NCBI GenBank assembly: GCA_022575985.1
Contig: JAKSXM010000007.1
Location: forward strand, 18,416,501 to 18,480,500
Reading direction: 5' to 3'
Source: Anagrus nilaparvatae
Taxonomy: Eukaryota; Arthropoda; Insecta; Hymenoptera; Mymaridae
DNA: 64,000 nt
The position numbers were made by a program, and so were the translations under genes. This document shows positions 1-12,142 of the stretch, piece by piece (positions within the stretch are counted from its first letter, which is position 1; every line of letters starts with the position of its first letter). A model generated the notes under the pieces. It did not search any database, was not told the DNA's origin, and worked only from the letters and a program-made list of their open reading frames with translations.

Positions 1-121
1 ATAACAAGTTGATTAGCTAGTGACATCTTGTGTTTATAGTAAACACTGATTACTAAACAAAATTTTTACGTATTAGATAAGGAAGAATATCTGTAAATAA
101 TAAATATTAAAATTACACACA

Positions 122-1858
122 ATGCATCGCAAAGAAATGGAATCTTTAAAAGAACAAACACAACAACGTTATGCTTGTCAATGCACACATAGCAAAACTA
201 AACCAACTGCTTTTACTTGTATATTATGTGGAAAATGTTATCATTCTGCTTGTGCATTGAAAATAAAAAATGGTTATCACATTAAAGGCAATTTAATATG
301 TTGTTGTGACATTGAACCTGAAACTCTTGAACAAGAAGTAATAGATTTAAGAAAAGAATTAAAAATAGAAAGAGTTAACACTTCAAGTTACATAAAAGAA
401 AATAAATCGCTAATAGAAGATTTTAATGAACTTCATAAAAAACACATGAACAATGACGAACTAAATTCAACTAAAACAGATTTAGAAAATAGTAATTATC
501 AATTAGAAAATTTAAAAAAAGAAAACTCGACTCTTAATGAAACTATAAAAAAATTAAACATAGAAATTTCTTCAAAAAATAACAAGTTAAAAGAATTCGC
601 TGAATCTAAAGACTATAAAAATGAATGTAAATTACTAAATGATAAACTAAATAAATTATTGTTAGAATATGAAATTTTAAAAAAAGATAGTAACAATAAA
701 AAAGTAGACATCGTTGATACAGAATTAGAAAAATATAAAGAAACTTGTAACTCTCTAAACAATGAAAATAATACACTAAAAAACGAGATTAAAAGGCTAA
801 AAACAGATAGCTTAAGGAAGTATGAACAATCAGACATTAATCGATTTCAAAATGTACCTACAAATAACAGCAATGACAATTATTTATATCGAGAAAATAC
901 TTTACTATATAAACTCAATAAAGAAATGCAAGATAAAAATGAAATACTAAAGGAAAATGTAGAGTTGTGGAAAGAAAAGTACAATGCCAAAGCTGAAAGT
1001 CTTAAAACAAATAATGCTGATAATAAAACTTATTCAAATCATCTTAAAAATGAAGGTACGACTAGGGAAAATAATAATAACTATGAAGAAAATAAATACA
1101 GTGATCTTAACATACAGTTTTTGAGTGATAAAGAGTCACTGAAAAATTATAGTGACAAGCTAAATGATCTGAAGAAAAATATTAAACTTAACGAATTAAA
1201 TGTAAATGTAGTGTACACTAAACATCTGAAAAATGGAAATTTAATTATCAACTGTGATGAAGAATCTAAAAAAATTATTGAACAACAACTTCTACTACAC
1301 AAAAACAAATACAAAATTCAAGAAAATAAAAAAAGGTTGCCAAAGATAAAAATTGTAGGAATAGGTAATGAATTCAATTTTGAAACTTATGATGAAATTG
1401 CAGAAGTCATAAAACAGAAAAACTTTAAGGACATTGATGGTAATTTTAAAATTGACTATATTTATAACAACACAAAAAAAAACTCTAAAACTATATTTGA
1501 AACATGTACTCAAGAAATTTTTGCTAAAATAATGAATAATGGTAGAATCTACTTTGAACTGACATCTTACAAAGTTTTTGAGGATTACAGCTTGAGTCGA
1601 TGTAGAAAATGCTGTGCTTATGGACATACCATCAAAAATTGCTTAAATAATTTCCAGTGTACTTATTGCGCAGAGGAACACAACAGTGAGAGCTGTGGTA
1701 AGAAAGATAAAAAGAAATGTATAAATTGTATTTCAACTAATGATAATCATAATCTCAGACTTAACACAAATCATTATGCCCATGATATTAACCATTGTAA
1801 AACTTATAGCAAATTAAAAGATATCAAAATCAAAAGCACAAACTACGGTGTTCAATAG
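122..1858 (+). CDS. Retrotransposon ORF1 protein (PHD-like zinc finger, coiled coil, CCHC knuckles)
   Basis: This 578-residue ORF1p would bind the element RNA and help target-primed reverse transcription. Residues about 19-62 hold a Cys/His-rich PHD-like finger (CQC, then [12 protein letters not shown], then CCCD). Residues about 70-350 are a long Lys/Glu/Asn-rich region with the heptad-like pattern of a coiled coil, expected to mediate oligomerisation. Residues about 495-560 carry Cys/His knuckles ([31 protein letters not shown]) like those of retroelement nucleic-acid chaperones. The ATG at 122 is the first in frame. The reading frame is intact, which suggests recent activity. Its end overlaps the start of the ORF2 frame in another frame. 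Confidence 0.85.
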   Translation: MHRKEMESLKEQTQQRYACQCTHSKTKPTAFTCILCGKCYHSACALKIKNGYHIKGNLICCCDIEPETLEQEVIDLRKELKIERVNTSSYIKENKSLIEDFNELHKKHMNNDELNSTKTDLENSNYQLENLKKENSTLNETIKKLNIEISSKNNKLKEFAESKDYKNECKLLNDKLNKLLLEYEILKKDSNNKKVDIVDTELEKYKETCNSLNNENNTLKNEIKRLKTDSLRKYEQSDINRFQNVPTNNSNDNYLYRENTLLYKLNKEMQDKNEILKENVELWKEKYNAKAESLKTNNADNKTYSNHLKNEGTTRENNNNYEENKYSDLNIQFLSDKESLKNYSDKLNDLKKNIKLNELNVNVVYTKHLKNGNLIINCDEESKKIIEQQLLLHKNKYKIQENKKRLPKIKIVGIGNEFNFETYDEIAEVIKQKNFKDIDGNFKIDYIYNNTKKNSKTIFETCTQEIFAKIMNNGRIYFELTSYKVFEDYSLSRCRKCCAYGHTIKNCLNNFQCTYCAEEHNSESCGKKDKKKCINCISTNDNHNLRLNTNHYAHDINHCKTYSKLKDIKIKSTNYGVQ

Positions 1859-4703
1859 TATTCTAAACCAGAATTATTTAAATAGTCTAAGTAATATAAC
1901 TAACAATAAATGTATAGAAATAGATGGTTTGAATGAGCTAAACTCTTTCTTATCTAAAGTAAATAAATCGAATAAGTCTGACCTAATAATTTTACATTTA
2001 AATATTAGAAGCATTAATTCTAACTTCAATCTTTTTGAAACACATATTGATTCATTAAAAATTAAACCTCAAATAATTATTTGCTCTGAATCTTGGTCAA
2101 TACAAAGTCTTAACTTTTTTAAAATTCAAGGATATACTACTTATTGTAATGAAAGTAATTTAAACAAAGCAGATGGTGTCTTAGTGTATGTACAGGATGA
2201 ACTTGATTATGAAATAAGTATAGATGAAATTAATTTTTTGAAAATAATAAATATTAATCTTAAAATAAATAAAAAAATTATAAAAATTTCTGGAATTTAT
2301 AGATCTCATTTATTAAATAAAATAAATTTTACCAAAGAAGTAAATATTTACCTAAAGAATAATATTAACTGTAAAAATCATTATATAATAGGTGATTATA
2401 ATATAGATATATTGAATAATGATATGTGTAATAATGATTTTCTTAGCGAAATGTTGAACAAAGGTTACTTACCATTATTTCAAACAATAACAAGACCTAA
2501 TTTAAGAACAGGATCGGGATCATGTATTGATAATGTATTTGCTAAGACAGAATTCAAATGCCAATCTATAATCTATAAACAACTTATTACTGATCATTAC
2601 CCATTGTTTACAATTATAAACTCTGATAGAATCGCAAATAATAACATTAATAATGAATATAATAAAATACTTGATTATCGTAAACTTTTAGCAGAGGCTG
2701 CAAATTTTGATTGGAAGACTATATTATCTCTTAATGATCCTGATTTTGCACTAAATAAATTAACCGAAATGATAAAACTATGTGTTAAAAAATCATACAA
2801 AAAAATTAAAAAAAATAAAAATATTGCTAGAAAAGAATGGATTACACAAGGAATTTTAATATCTATAAATAACAAAGAGTTAATGTATAATTTAATAAAA
2901 AATGATAGATCTAATAAAAAATTAGTAAAAAAATACAATAAATTTTGTAAAATATTAAAAAAAACTATTAGCTTAGCAAAAATTATTAATGATAATAAAA
3001 GAGTACATAAAATTAAAAATGATTCAAAAAAAATCTGGGAATTTATAGATAACAAAATTGGTAGAAATAAGACTAGAACTAAGAAAAACATACAAATAAA
3101 TGTAAATGGTAAGTTAGAGTCGAGTGATATTAAAATGGCAAATCATTTTAACAATTATTATAACAACATCGGTAACGAATTAGCTAATAAAATACCCCAA
3201 GTTGAAGTAAATTATAAAAATATAAAACCTACATGTAGTTCTCTTTATATGTCTGAAACTAACTCCTATGAAGTACTTAAAATAATAAATAATTTAAAAG
3301 ACACTAGTGGTGGAATTGACAAAATAAATGCCAAGACATTGCGTACTCTAGTTAATTTTATATCAGAGCCTTTGGCTCACATAATAAATTTGTCTATATC
3401 ATTGGGCACTTGGCCTATAGAATTAAAAAAAGCAATAATTGTTCCAATATATAAGAGTGGTGAAAAGTCAATGGTGTGCAATTATAGACCTATATCACTA
3501 TTATCAAACTTAGCCAAGGTCTTTGAAAAAACAGTTCACAATAAAATTAGCTCCTTTCTTGCAAAGAATGAAGTATTATCTGACAGACAATTTGGTTTTT
3601 TAAAAGACCTTGGAGCCAAAGATGCCTTACATAATGTTACTGATTTAATATATAATGGCTTAAATAATAATTCTGCAACAATTGGTACTTTTCTTGATCT
3701 GAGTAAGGCTTTTGATACCGTAAACCATAGCATTTTAATTTCTAAATTAGAAATATACGGTATCAGAGGTATTGCTTTAGATCTAATCAAAAGTTACTGA
3801 ATTGATAGACAACATGCAGTTAAATTTCAAGATACTATAAGTGATTTTAGAAATATAAATATTGGAGTTCCCCAGGGGTCTATCCTGGGACCTCTTCTAT
3901 TTGTATTGTATATCAATGACTTGTTAAATATATCATCTCTTATATTTTCTTATGCAGATGATACTGCAGTTTTCTCTATAGAAAAAAATTGGGAAGTAGC
4001 TAAAACATCTATGATTGAAAAGTTAGAAATAATAAACAAATGGTTACAAGCTAACAAACTTACACTTAATTTAGAGAAAACTCAGTTCATAACGTTTGGA
4101 TGTTATAAATCAAGCTTACCTAATAATAGTTTTCAACTAAGTATTGATAGTAAAATAATTAATAGAGCAGAATCATGCAAGTATCTTGGTGTATATTTTG
4201 ACCAGTTTTTAAAATGGAATAAACATATTGAATATGTATCAAATAGAACAAAATACCTAATCTATATCTTTTATAAATTAAAACATTTAGATAAAACAGT
4301 CCTAAGAATAATTTATTATGCATTATTTATGAGTATAGTACAATATGGTATCTCTATATGGGGCTGTGCCTATAATAATGCCAAAAAAGTATTAAATTCA
4401 TACCAAAATAAAATTATTAAATTAATTAATGATGAAAACACTACTTTTCTAAATATTAATCAACTTTTTAATACTAACTCCTTATTATTTTATTTTGAAA
4501 GATTACAGATTAGGTATATAAATTCTAAGCAAATAACTAGAAAAAAAAATTTACCACTACCTGATATTTTTAAAACCATATATAAGAAAAGCCCTTATAT
4601 TGTATCTTTAAATAATTTTAATAATTTACCTAATAATTTAAAATCAATAACATTTAATAATAATAAAACTTTAAAACGAAGAATAACATCACAATTAACC
4701 TAA
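1848..4703 (+). pseudogene. Retrotransposon ORF2: AP-like endonuclease + reverse transcriptase, one in-frame stop
   Basis: The N-terminal ~240 residues form an apurinic-like endonuclease-phosphatase domain (LNIRSIN, the acidic SESW motif, GDYNID, and terminal TDHYPLF). A reverse transcriptase follows, with NYRPISLLS, the SKAFDTVNH motif, GVPQGSILGPLLF and the catalytic YADD at about 3953-3964. A TGA at 3798-3800 falls right after LIKSY, where related elements usually have Leu, so a TTA-to-TGA change is the simplest explanation. The frame is otherwise open to the TAA ending at 4703. There is no ATG in the overlap with ORF1: the frame opens after a stop at 1815-1817 and the first usable codon is a GTG at 1848, so ORF2 would need reinitiation or frameshifting. 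The autonomous copy is probably inactive unless the stop is suppressed. Confidence 0.85.
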
Positions 4704-5162
4704 TATTTTTTCCTTTTGAAATTAAATATTTAAAAGATCATATATAAGAGACTATATGTAGTATAATCCAATTTTATTATGACTCGATGATAATTTTACA
4801 TGCTATTAAGTAAAAAAATGAGATCTTGACTCCTAAAAATTTGTTTTCATTTTCTTTTATTCATGTATATACTTATTTTTATAATGATAAAAAAAAAGAA
4901 TTTTCTAATATATAATATATTTTTTGTTTTCTCGCTGTAAATATTGTATATTTTTAACTTTAATATTATTTTATCTTTTATATTATTTTTATATTTAGTT
5001 TTTAAGGACTAACTTAATTTTAAACCAATCCCTACACAGACACTTAAATAGTGACTCTTGGGGTACAAGAATTAATTTTTGTATATAATGTAATGTACTA
5101 GATTATGTACAGAATGTTTTTGTATTAATTTTGGTTGAATAAAGAATAAAGAATAAAGAATT

Positions 5163-6240
5163 TTTATTCAGTGTTAGAAAAATATATAAAACGCTGAATT
5201 CTGATAAAAATTTGGATAAGAATCTATCCAGTCATCCGAAATTTTGTTGCTTTTAAGTTATTGAAAATTCATAGTATAGTTTTAAAGTCTCAAGGCAAAG
5301 TGGTTAATCTACTTTTAGACATTTTTTATTTTTACACCTATTATATGATTAAAAATAACAAAGCTTTTAAAAGAATGTTAAAATTAAAGTATTATTTGTG
5401 AACTGTGTGAATAATAAATTTATAATTAAAAAAAAAAGAAGCTCTTTTATTATCCAATTTATTTGAAATATTTCTTTTTTTTAAAAGCACATTTATTATA
5501 TTCATAAAACTTTCTTATACTAAACTATTTATTTCGATATTAAATTTTTTAATTTAAGTTTATAATAAAAAATAAAGAAGATAATATATGTCGTTTCATT
5601 TATCTGCACATTATAATGTATACCATAGGAAAAAGTATTTTCTTGTTAAACTTTTTTAAAGAATACTGTTTTTCAGGTATATATTAGCTATAAAATATGG
5701 TAAAACTGTTTATTTTCTTTTAGTTTTTAGGATATATAGTATATTTATATAAAATATTATATGTTCATGCATTTTGTAACGTATTTATATTTTGTTGTGC
5801 CCTTTTTCATAAAGTTTTAAATATCTTAGTTTCATTGATTTTTAGTTACAAGTGCAATAAAGCTTAATATGTGTGAGCATATTTTTATGAAAAATTCGAT
5901 AATTAAAACTCTGAACATTAAAAGAGTTTTTAGAACTAATTTAATCTAGTTTCACCTATATTTATAAAATGGTTTTATAAATAAAAATAACAGCTAATGT
6001 ATTTTTACATTTTATCAAAAAATTTGGATTCTCTATAGATAGGGACCCTAGAGATTTTGCACAATGTACTGAGCTACACTTTAACAAAAAATATTTGAAT
6101 CAATAATTACAAAGTCTTTAGGGTCCCCAACTATCGAAACTTAAAATGCAAGAGTAAAATCTATGAATATATTTTCAGTTATTTTTACGTTTTTGATCAT
6201 TTTAAGAATATTGAGTCAACATTTAAAAAAAAATTTGATT
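5163..6240. other. AT-rich spacer, no gene seen
   Basis: No credible exon, RNA gene or terminal repeat was recognised here. The sequence is low-complexity A/T with scattered homopolymers. A weak inverted pair around 6030-6060 (taGGGACCCTAGAGA) and 6115-6130 (ctttaGGGTCCCCAA) may be a decayed MITE. Confidence 0.5.
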
Positions 6241-6960
6241 CTTTATATTGATAGGAAGCCTAGAGATGATTATTAACGCTTGTTTTCAAATACTTCTTTG
6301 ATTGGTCAGCGTAAGAGACGATCATTGAAAAATGATACTCTGACGGCATTACTATGTATAAGTGCTTGGGTGAAATCGGATTTAGTATCTGAAATATGTG
6401 GCTTCGATAATGATTATTTACTATAATTACTATAAAATATTTTTAATTTAAATAAACATGAATTTAGATTTTTCGCCTCTCCTCGGTCTCGGTGATTTAT
6501 TTCAAACCTTGCCTCACCTCGGCCTCGTTGAAATTCTATTTTTCAGGTTTTTTTCTTGTAATGGTCTTTACAGCCGAAATCAATATTTTATCCCTTGTTT
6601 AATAAATAGCTATTACATACGCCTGGGTGAGAATGCTTTACGCATATCTAGGGCCAGACCCTAGATAATGTCGGACTCCATGCTTAACATGTTTACCGAT
6701 TAAAGTCACCCCCCATTAAACATCCTGCTTCTGGTACTCTCAAAACCAGAACCACCTTTTCAGGTAAAATTTCAGTTTTGAGAAGCGCGTCCTAGGTCAT
6801 AGACCTTCATCCTACCTACAGAGCCTGTTTTCTTCATAATATTCGATTTTTCTTTTAAATATTATGATGAAAATAGGATCCTAGCCTCAACGTGGTGAAG
6901 AGTTTTAATTCTGTATATATTTACGAAATCATTTTCATACTACAAATAGCGTCTATATAC

Positions 6961-7247
6961 CGAGGGCTCCTATTAAAAGCTAGCGATGTTTTTTAATGTC
7001 TTAGTTAAAAATAGCTAAATATTTTTGTGTCTTATTAAAACCTCGCGTTGTTTTCTAGGGTCTTGTTAAAAGATCGCTATGTTTTTATTGCTTATTAAAA
7101 GCTAGCTATGTGCTATAATATTAATATACTCATAGCTAGCTTTTAATAAGCAATAAAAACAACGCGAGGTTTTAATAAGACACAAAAATATAGCTATTTT
7201 TAACTAAGACATTAAAAAACATCGCTAGCTTTTATTAGGAGCCCTCG
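6961..7247. mobile_element. Palindromic MITE (287 bp)
   Basis: The left half starting CGAGGGCTCCTATTAAAAGC is matched in inverse complement by the right half ending at 7247, with only scattered mismatches through most of both ~130-bp arms. The two copies meet near 7105-7125. The element is flanked by ATAC on both sides (6957-6960 and 7248-7251), a possible short target-site duplication. It holds no coding sequence. The near-complete palindrome means single-stranded DNA or RNA from it would fold into one long hairpin. Confidence 0.75.
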
Positions 7248-7264
7248 ATACAGTTATGAAACTC

Positions 7265-7352
7265 TTACTCGGGAGACGAACCCGCTCTATATGTAAGTAT
7301 CACTACTTACATATAGTCGCGAGATTTAAACCCCTCGGCCACCGCCAAAGCG
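7265..7352 (-). other. tRNA(Ser/Leu)-like sequence with internal pol III promoter boxes
   Basis: Read on the minus strand this shows a box A-like TGGCCGAGGGG and a box B-like GGTTCGTCTCC. The T-arm can form (CGGG, 7-base loop, CCCG). The spacing is that of a class II tRNA with a long middle section. Between the boxes is a perfect 13-bp hairpin (CTATATGTAAGTA, loop, TACTTACATATAG) that replaces a normal anticodon arm. The acceptor ends do not pair. It is more likely a tRNA pseudogene or SINE head than a working tRNA. Confidence 0.45.
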
Positions 7353-7736
7353 TAAACATGTTCTATGTTAAACCATGAAAATTATCAAAAACAATTGATA
7401 AATAATTTACATAATTTGTTAACTTTATAAAAATCCTAGGCCTGTCCTTATTTGAAATAGATATTAAATATTGAAATTCATGAATAGAGCCATGAATAGA
7501 TTTTTTTAGTCACATTTGATCTATATCCAAATATATCGTAAAAATATATAGCCCCTTGATTTTTTATAATTCTGTAAATTAAACACGTCAAGGTGAATAA
7601 TATTGATACTAGTGATAAGATAAGTGAATTACTTTTTATAACAATTTTTCTAGAATTTTTATGAATAACAAAAATTTTAAAATTATTAATCAGTTTACCG
7701 CTTACTTTTTAAAAGTATATTTAGAATATATAAAAC

Positions 7737-9113
7737 ATGGTTTCCTTAAAAAAATTAATATTTTTAAAATTATTAATTATTTTAATATTTGGTTCGTTTT
7801 CTACTGCTCAATATTTGAATAAGCAGAAAGAGAGTGAATTATTTAACAAGTATGAGAATATATTAAAAAATGTTAAACTAAATTCGGGTGTATCATATTC
7901 AATAGATAATTTTGACAAACCTTTTTATTACTTGAATTGTCCACGAGATAAAAGTTATAACTGTAAAATTTCATCCTTTAAAATTTCTGAATATGAAAAG
8001 TATAATTTGAATACATCGTGCATAAAAGAATTGGATCAAAAATATTTTACCAGTTATTATACAAAAATTAACACATTAGGTTCTAATACACTTGTTATGG
8101 GAACACTGCAAGAAAGGAGTATTGTACTTTCCTACGATCAATGGTACATAAATTTACTGGTATTTAATATGAGTACGTTATCGTGTTCCATGAAAGAGTA
8201 CAATATTGAAGTTGACGAACCAAGCTATTTACAAAGACAGCCGTTCGTATTAACGTACGAAAATAAATTTGAAATTTTATATGGAAATGTGGAAAAATGT
8301 GGTCTTGGAATTTGTAGAAAATAATTTTTATCTGATGGATTTAAGGAAACTAGCGAAGAACTTCTATTACCTAATGCAAAATTAATGGACATCAGTGCAA
8401 TATCACCAATTTCAACAAAAAGTTCATCAGAAGGTTATTTCATTTATTCAAAAAATGATTTTACAATTTATGCAGTTGATAGGTCAGGTAGATTATTGAA
8501 AGAAATTAGTTTAGGTTATAAAAATGAAAAATATTATTTGGTGAGTGATTTAACTAATAACTGGGGTTATATAGGTTTTTGTTTAGAAATATCACGTGAA
8601 CAGACTTATTGTCTACAATTTGATACTAAAGATTTAAAGAGAAGTAATATTCTTAATTTTCGTGATTGGAAACCAAAATTTAATATAAGTTTAAATCACA
8701 AAGGTGTGCTGAAAACTTATTCAGAAAAAAATAAATTCCACATTTTTGAAAAGTTTTGTACTGATGAGAATTGTATTATTAATCAAACTACTAGATTTTC
8801 AAACAGTAATACCACATATAACACGATATTAAAGAATGTAAGCAGAAATTATTGTGAAATTGGTGATTTTAATGTTATGAAAATTGCAGATAATGAATTC
8901 GACGAAAAAAGCGTTCGTCTTATTTGTAAATGTAATAGAAAAGTAAATTTACAAAATACAACATTTAGTTACGATCTATTAAAAATTTCAGAATTAAAAC
9001 CAAATGCTCCAACTTTATTTGCTCATAATCTCAATTTTGTTGATCAAAATAAAATTAATGAATTTGAAAAAGAATATAATCTTATGTTAACTTTTGACAA
9101 AAAAACTATTTAA
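7737..9113 (+). pseudogene. Secreted-protein paralogue 1, single-exon, interrupted by one in-frame TAA
   Basis: This reading frame matches the intact gene at 9535-11058 along nearly its whole length. It begins with a signal peptide (MVSLKKLIFLKLLIILIFGS, residues about 1-24). Shared blocks follow: a CPRDK box with paired cysteines, KCGLGICRK, NNWGYIGF, YDTKDL-like FDTKDLKRSNI, YSEKNKFHIFE and DNEFDEKSVRL. The frame stops at TAA 8322-8324 just after GICRK, where the paralogue has GICKKLF, so one TTA-to-TAA change explains it. Downstream, 263 further codons stay open in the same frame. It lacks the hydrophobic C-terminal tail of the second copy. Readings: recent pseudogene, assembly error, or stop readthrough. 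The biochemical function is unknown. Confidence 0.7.
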
Positions 9114-9534
9114 AAAGTTTTTCAAAAAAAGTATGGATCACGTTGTCAAAATTCTAAAGGCTATTGAAAAATTTATATTCACCATTTCGATGGTCCATTC
9201 TCGTTTGGGGAAGTGTAATTGAAATTAAAATTTTTAAATTATTATATTAAAAAAAATTTATAATCTTTTTTTTTGAATAATATAAAATTAATATTTATCT
9301 ATTAATATTTATTAATATTTAGAAGACAAAACAAGATTTTAATATTAATCATTTATGTGACTCATATATTTAATAACTTATTTTATAGAAAAAATAAATT
9401 TAGCGATAGCTGTTATCTGTTTTACAATTGGTTAAAAATAATTTCGAAACTCTTGATAACAATTAAAACTCATCCAAAAATGTACATAAAACCCCAGTTA
9501 TGCTTAGTTCTTTACAGCGTTAACAATAAATAAC
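9114..9534. other. Intergenic spacer between the two secreted-protein paralogues
   Basis: This is 421 bp of AT-rich DNA with no ORF or repeat of note. It must hold the 3' end of copy 1 and the promoter of copy 2, but I saw no unambiguous TATA or poly(A) motif. Confidence 0.4.
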
Positions 9535-11058
9535 ATGATTTTTACTAATAAATTGTTTTTAAAATTGATTTTTATTACTTTATTTAATTATACTTTTACT
9601 TCTGGATATTCGAATGAATTAAATAAAAGTGAATTTTTAAATAAATATAAGAATGTGCTAAACATATCTCAAGCGGGTTTCTTTTCTTATTCAATAGAGA
9701 ATTTTGGTACAACTGTTTCATATTCTTACTGTCCACGTGATAAAAAAGAAGATTGTAAATTATCAGCATTAAAAATTTCTGCTGATAAAAATAATAATTC
9801 AAGTGAATTTTGTGTAAAAAGTTTAAAACAGAAATATTTTAATCCTTTAAAAACAAAATTTAAATTTTTTGGATCAAATTATCTAATTTTTGTAACATTG
9901 CATAAAAATACAACCATATTTTCTTATACTCAGCACCGTATAAATATTTTAATATTTAATTCTTCGAATTGTAATTCAATAAAAGAATATAATATTGAAA
10001 CTAATTATCAAAGTTTATGGAAACAACGAACAAATTTAATCACATACGAAAATGAATTTGAAATAATTTATGAAGATAAAGAAAAATGTAATTCTGGCAT
10101 TTGTAAGAAGTTGTTTACCTTAGATGATTTAAAGGAACACGAATCAGAGATACTAATTCCTAATTTGCCATGGTATAAGTATGCTAAAATTATCCCAATT
10201 TCATCTAAAAATTCATCGCAAGGATACATAGTTCTATTATTTAACGGAGATACAAATATTTATGCTATTGACAGTTCAGGTAAATTATTGAAAGAAATTC
10301 CCCTGCAAAATAAAGAAAATATAAGCAAAATAGATATTTTTAATAATTGGGGTTACATTGGAATAGCCATTACCTTTTACTCAAATGATTCAGTCAATTA
10401 TTTACAATATGATACTAAAGATCTTAGAAAAAGTGAAATATTTAACACAAGTATTTGGAATCCAACTTTTAATGAAACGATAACAAAGAAATCAACCTTC
10501 AATACTATTAAAATATATTCAGAAAAAAATAAATTTTATATTTTTGAAGAAGATTGTAACTTCAAATATTGTATTATTTATAAAACTACTAAATTTTTGA
10601 ACTATGATGAAACAGATTTTACGATTTTCAAAAATATTAGCAGGCAATACTGTAGAATTGATGATTTTAATGTGATGAAAGTTTCAGACAATGAATTTGA
10701 TGAAGACAGTGTGCGGTTTGTCTATGTTTGTCAGAGATTTTTAGATTTTGTAGAACCAGTCTATAAATATTATGATTTACATTACCAACTTTCATTTTAT
10801 TTTAACTATTACTTATTAGAAAGTTCAGCCCTTTATTCAAATGAAGCAAAGCATTTTTCTCATAATTTACAATTTTGGGATCAAAATGTTTTAGAACAAT
10901 TTGAAGAAGAGTATAGTCTTTTTTTAAAATCTGATAAATCTAAAATAAGTAATATTAATATTATTAATAATAATAATAATAATGCAAATTTTAATTGTAT
11001 ATCTGTAACTTTAATATTAATTTTAAGTGTATTCTATGTCAATCAATATTATTTTTAG
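9535..11058 (+). CDS. Unrecognised secreted protein (507 aa), intact tandem paralogue 2
   Basis: This is a single-exon ORF with a strong signal peptide (residues about 1-24, KLFLKLIFITLF core), so the product should enter the secretory pathway. The mature part is rich in Asn, Lys, Tyr and Phe and contains about ten cysteines, several in conserved pairs (YCPRDKKEDCK; KCNSGICKK; CNFKYC). It has repeated beta-strand-like segments such as YIVLLFNGDTNIYAIDSSG, which may hint at a propeller-like fold. The C-terminus is a poly-Asn linker followed by about 20 hydrophobic residues without a basic tail, which resembles a GPI-anchor signal. I do not recognise the family. The tandem duplication, fast divergence and secretion would fit a venom, salivary or immune role, but that is inference only. 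Confidence 0.75.
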   Translation: MIFTNKLFLKLIFITLFNYTFTSGYSNELNKSEFLNKYKNVLNISQAGFFSYSIENFGTTVSYSYCPRDKKEDCKLSALKISADKNNNSSEFCVKSLKQKYFNPLKTKFKFFGSNYLIFVTLHKNTTIFSYTQHRINILIFNSSNCNSIKEYNIETNYQSLWKQRTNLITYENEFEIIYEDKEKCNSGICKKLFTLDDLKEHESEILIPNLPWYKYAKIIPISSKNSSQGYIVLLFNGDTNIYAIDSSGKLLKEIPLQNKENISKIDIFNNWGYIGIAITFYSNDSVNYLQYDTKDLRKSEIFNTSIWNPTFNETITKKSTFNTIKIYSEKNKFYIFEEDCNFKYCIIYKTTKFLNYDETDFTIFKNISRQYCRIDDFNVMKVSDNEFDEDSVRFVYVCQRFLDFVEPVYKYYDLHYQLSFYFNYYLLESSALYSNEAKHFSHNLQFWDQNVLEQFEEEYSLFLKSDKSKISNINIINNNNNNANFNCISVTLILILSVFYVNQYYF

Positions 11059-12142
11059 TTTTAAGTTTTAAATATAATATGCCAGGGTTGATATGTAAAT
11101 TTTAGTAAAAAATTACAACAAATATATGTGGAATTTATTTCTTTTTACCTAAGTTTCTTGTCTTATGCAATTAATGTTTTTTTTTCAATTTGGCTTTTAC
11201 AATATTTAACTAAAAGTGCGTCTTCAAGTGCGTTGACTGATGTTATTTTAAATGTTACTTAACTTAGTGTTGCTATATATATTAATATATTTTGTTGTTT
11301 ATTACTCGCTATTTATTGACTGTAATAATTTTATCATTATTAATTCTAATTATTGAATGCTAATGTTTGTACTGTTGTACCTACTATTGCTATTATTATG
11401 CTGTTAACTTTTATAAAATTACAAATTTTTTTAACTTAATATTCAATCTTTAAATTATTATGCTGTTAACTCTTTAATATATAATGCTATAATGCTAAAT
11501 TGTTATAATTGTGTATCAGATTTTGTGATTGGACAAATAAAACAACATTTACATTTTACATTTACTAAAAAAAAATCCTGACATGAGAACCAGAAAAATT
11601 CAAAAAATCCATCTAACAAATAAAATTATGGTTGCAACAAAAATTTTTTTTAATGCTATTGTGAGTTTATAACTTATGATAATTTCTGATAAAATCATAT
11701 TCCAGGAATCACGTATAATTTTATAGTATTCATTTAAATTTAATTAAATGTACGTAATTTCCCGAATAATCTTAGATAAAAATTTAAGGGGACACAGAAT
11801 CAAAAAAATTTTAAAATCAGTTTTTTTGATTTTTAACAAAATTTATTGATTAAATTTAAAAAAAAAGAGTCTCATGCCCTCCGCAATAAAAAAACACATC
11901 AAACCAGTCTAAAAAAAATTTTTAATTTTATCATCCCTTTGAGAATTTTAGGAAATTCGAAAAAAATTTTCTGTGGCCCCTTAAACCTAGATAAAAATTT
12001 AACCCTGATTGATCAATTCAACCATTTGAACATCCCTATGAGAAAAAGTAATTTTATTAATAAAATTACTAATAAATCATGTACTTCAGTATTATACTCA
12101 TTCCTATTATTTATCAATTAATAATAATTTTCTCTTTCTAAG
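11059..12142. other. AT-rich intergenic region
   Basis: No gene is supported here. An AATAAA hexamer near 11531 could serve as the poly(A) signal of the upstream gene. An open stretch around 11846-12121 has no recognisable content and could at most include a short exon of the following TULIP-like gene. Confidence 0.4.

Larger units (their letters stand above)
1..5162 (+). mobile_element. CR1/Jockey-superfamily non-LTR retrotransposon, nearly full length
   Basis: Two consecutive ORFs (zinc-finger/coiled-coil ORF1, endonuclease-reverse transcriptase ORF2) are followed by a 3' UTR that ends in tandem GAATAAA units at about 5137-5160. That layout is typical of CR1/L2-like elements of the Jockey superfamily, which end in short tandem repeats instead of a pure poly(A). 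The RT signature SKAFDTVNH also fits the CR1-like side of the superfamily. The 5' boundary is not resolved: the leader runs from the window edge to base 121, and I could not identify a convincing target-site duplication. The element looks young because only one in-frame stop interrupts ORF2. Confidence 0.85.
6640..7352 (-). repeat. SINE-like or tRNA-pseudogene-derived repeat, body interrupted by a MITE
   Basis: The minus strand starts at about 7352 with a tRNA-like head (separate entry). It continues past the palindromic MITE at 6961-7247 into a moderately GC-rich stretch at about 6640-6860 that differs from the surrounding AT-rich DNA. This arrangement would fit a tRNA-derived SINE split by a later insertion. 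I did not recognise the body or see a clear 3' tail, so the outer limit is approximate, and the two GC-rich pieces could be unrelated. Confidence 0.3.

Noticed and set aside
6458..6664. 68-codon plus-strand open frame in the SINE-like region
   Set aside because: No signal, domain or splice support; probably chance in a GC-richer repeat.
7265..7352. Functional tRNA-Ser or tRNA-Leu gene
   Set aside because: The acceptor stem does not pair and the anticodon arm is replaced by a 13-bp hairpin; only the box A and box B regions are tRNA-like.
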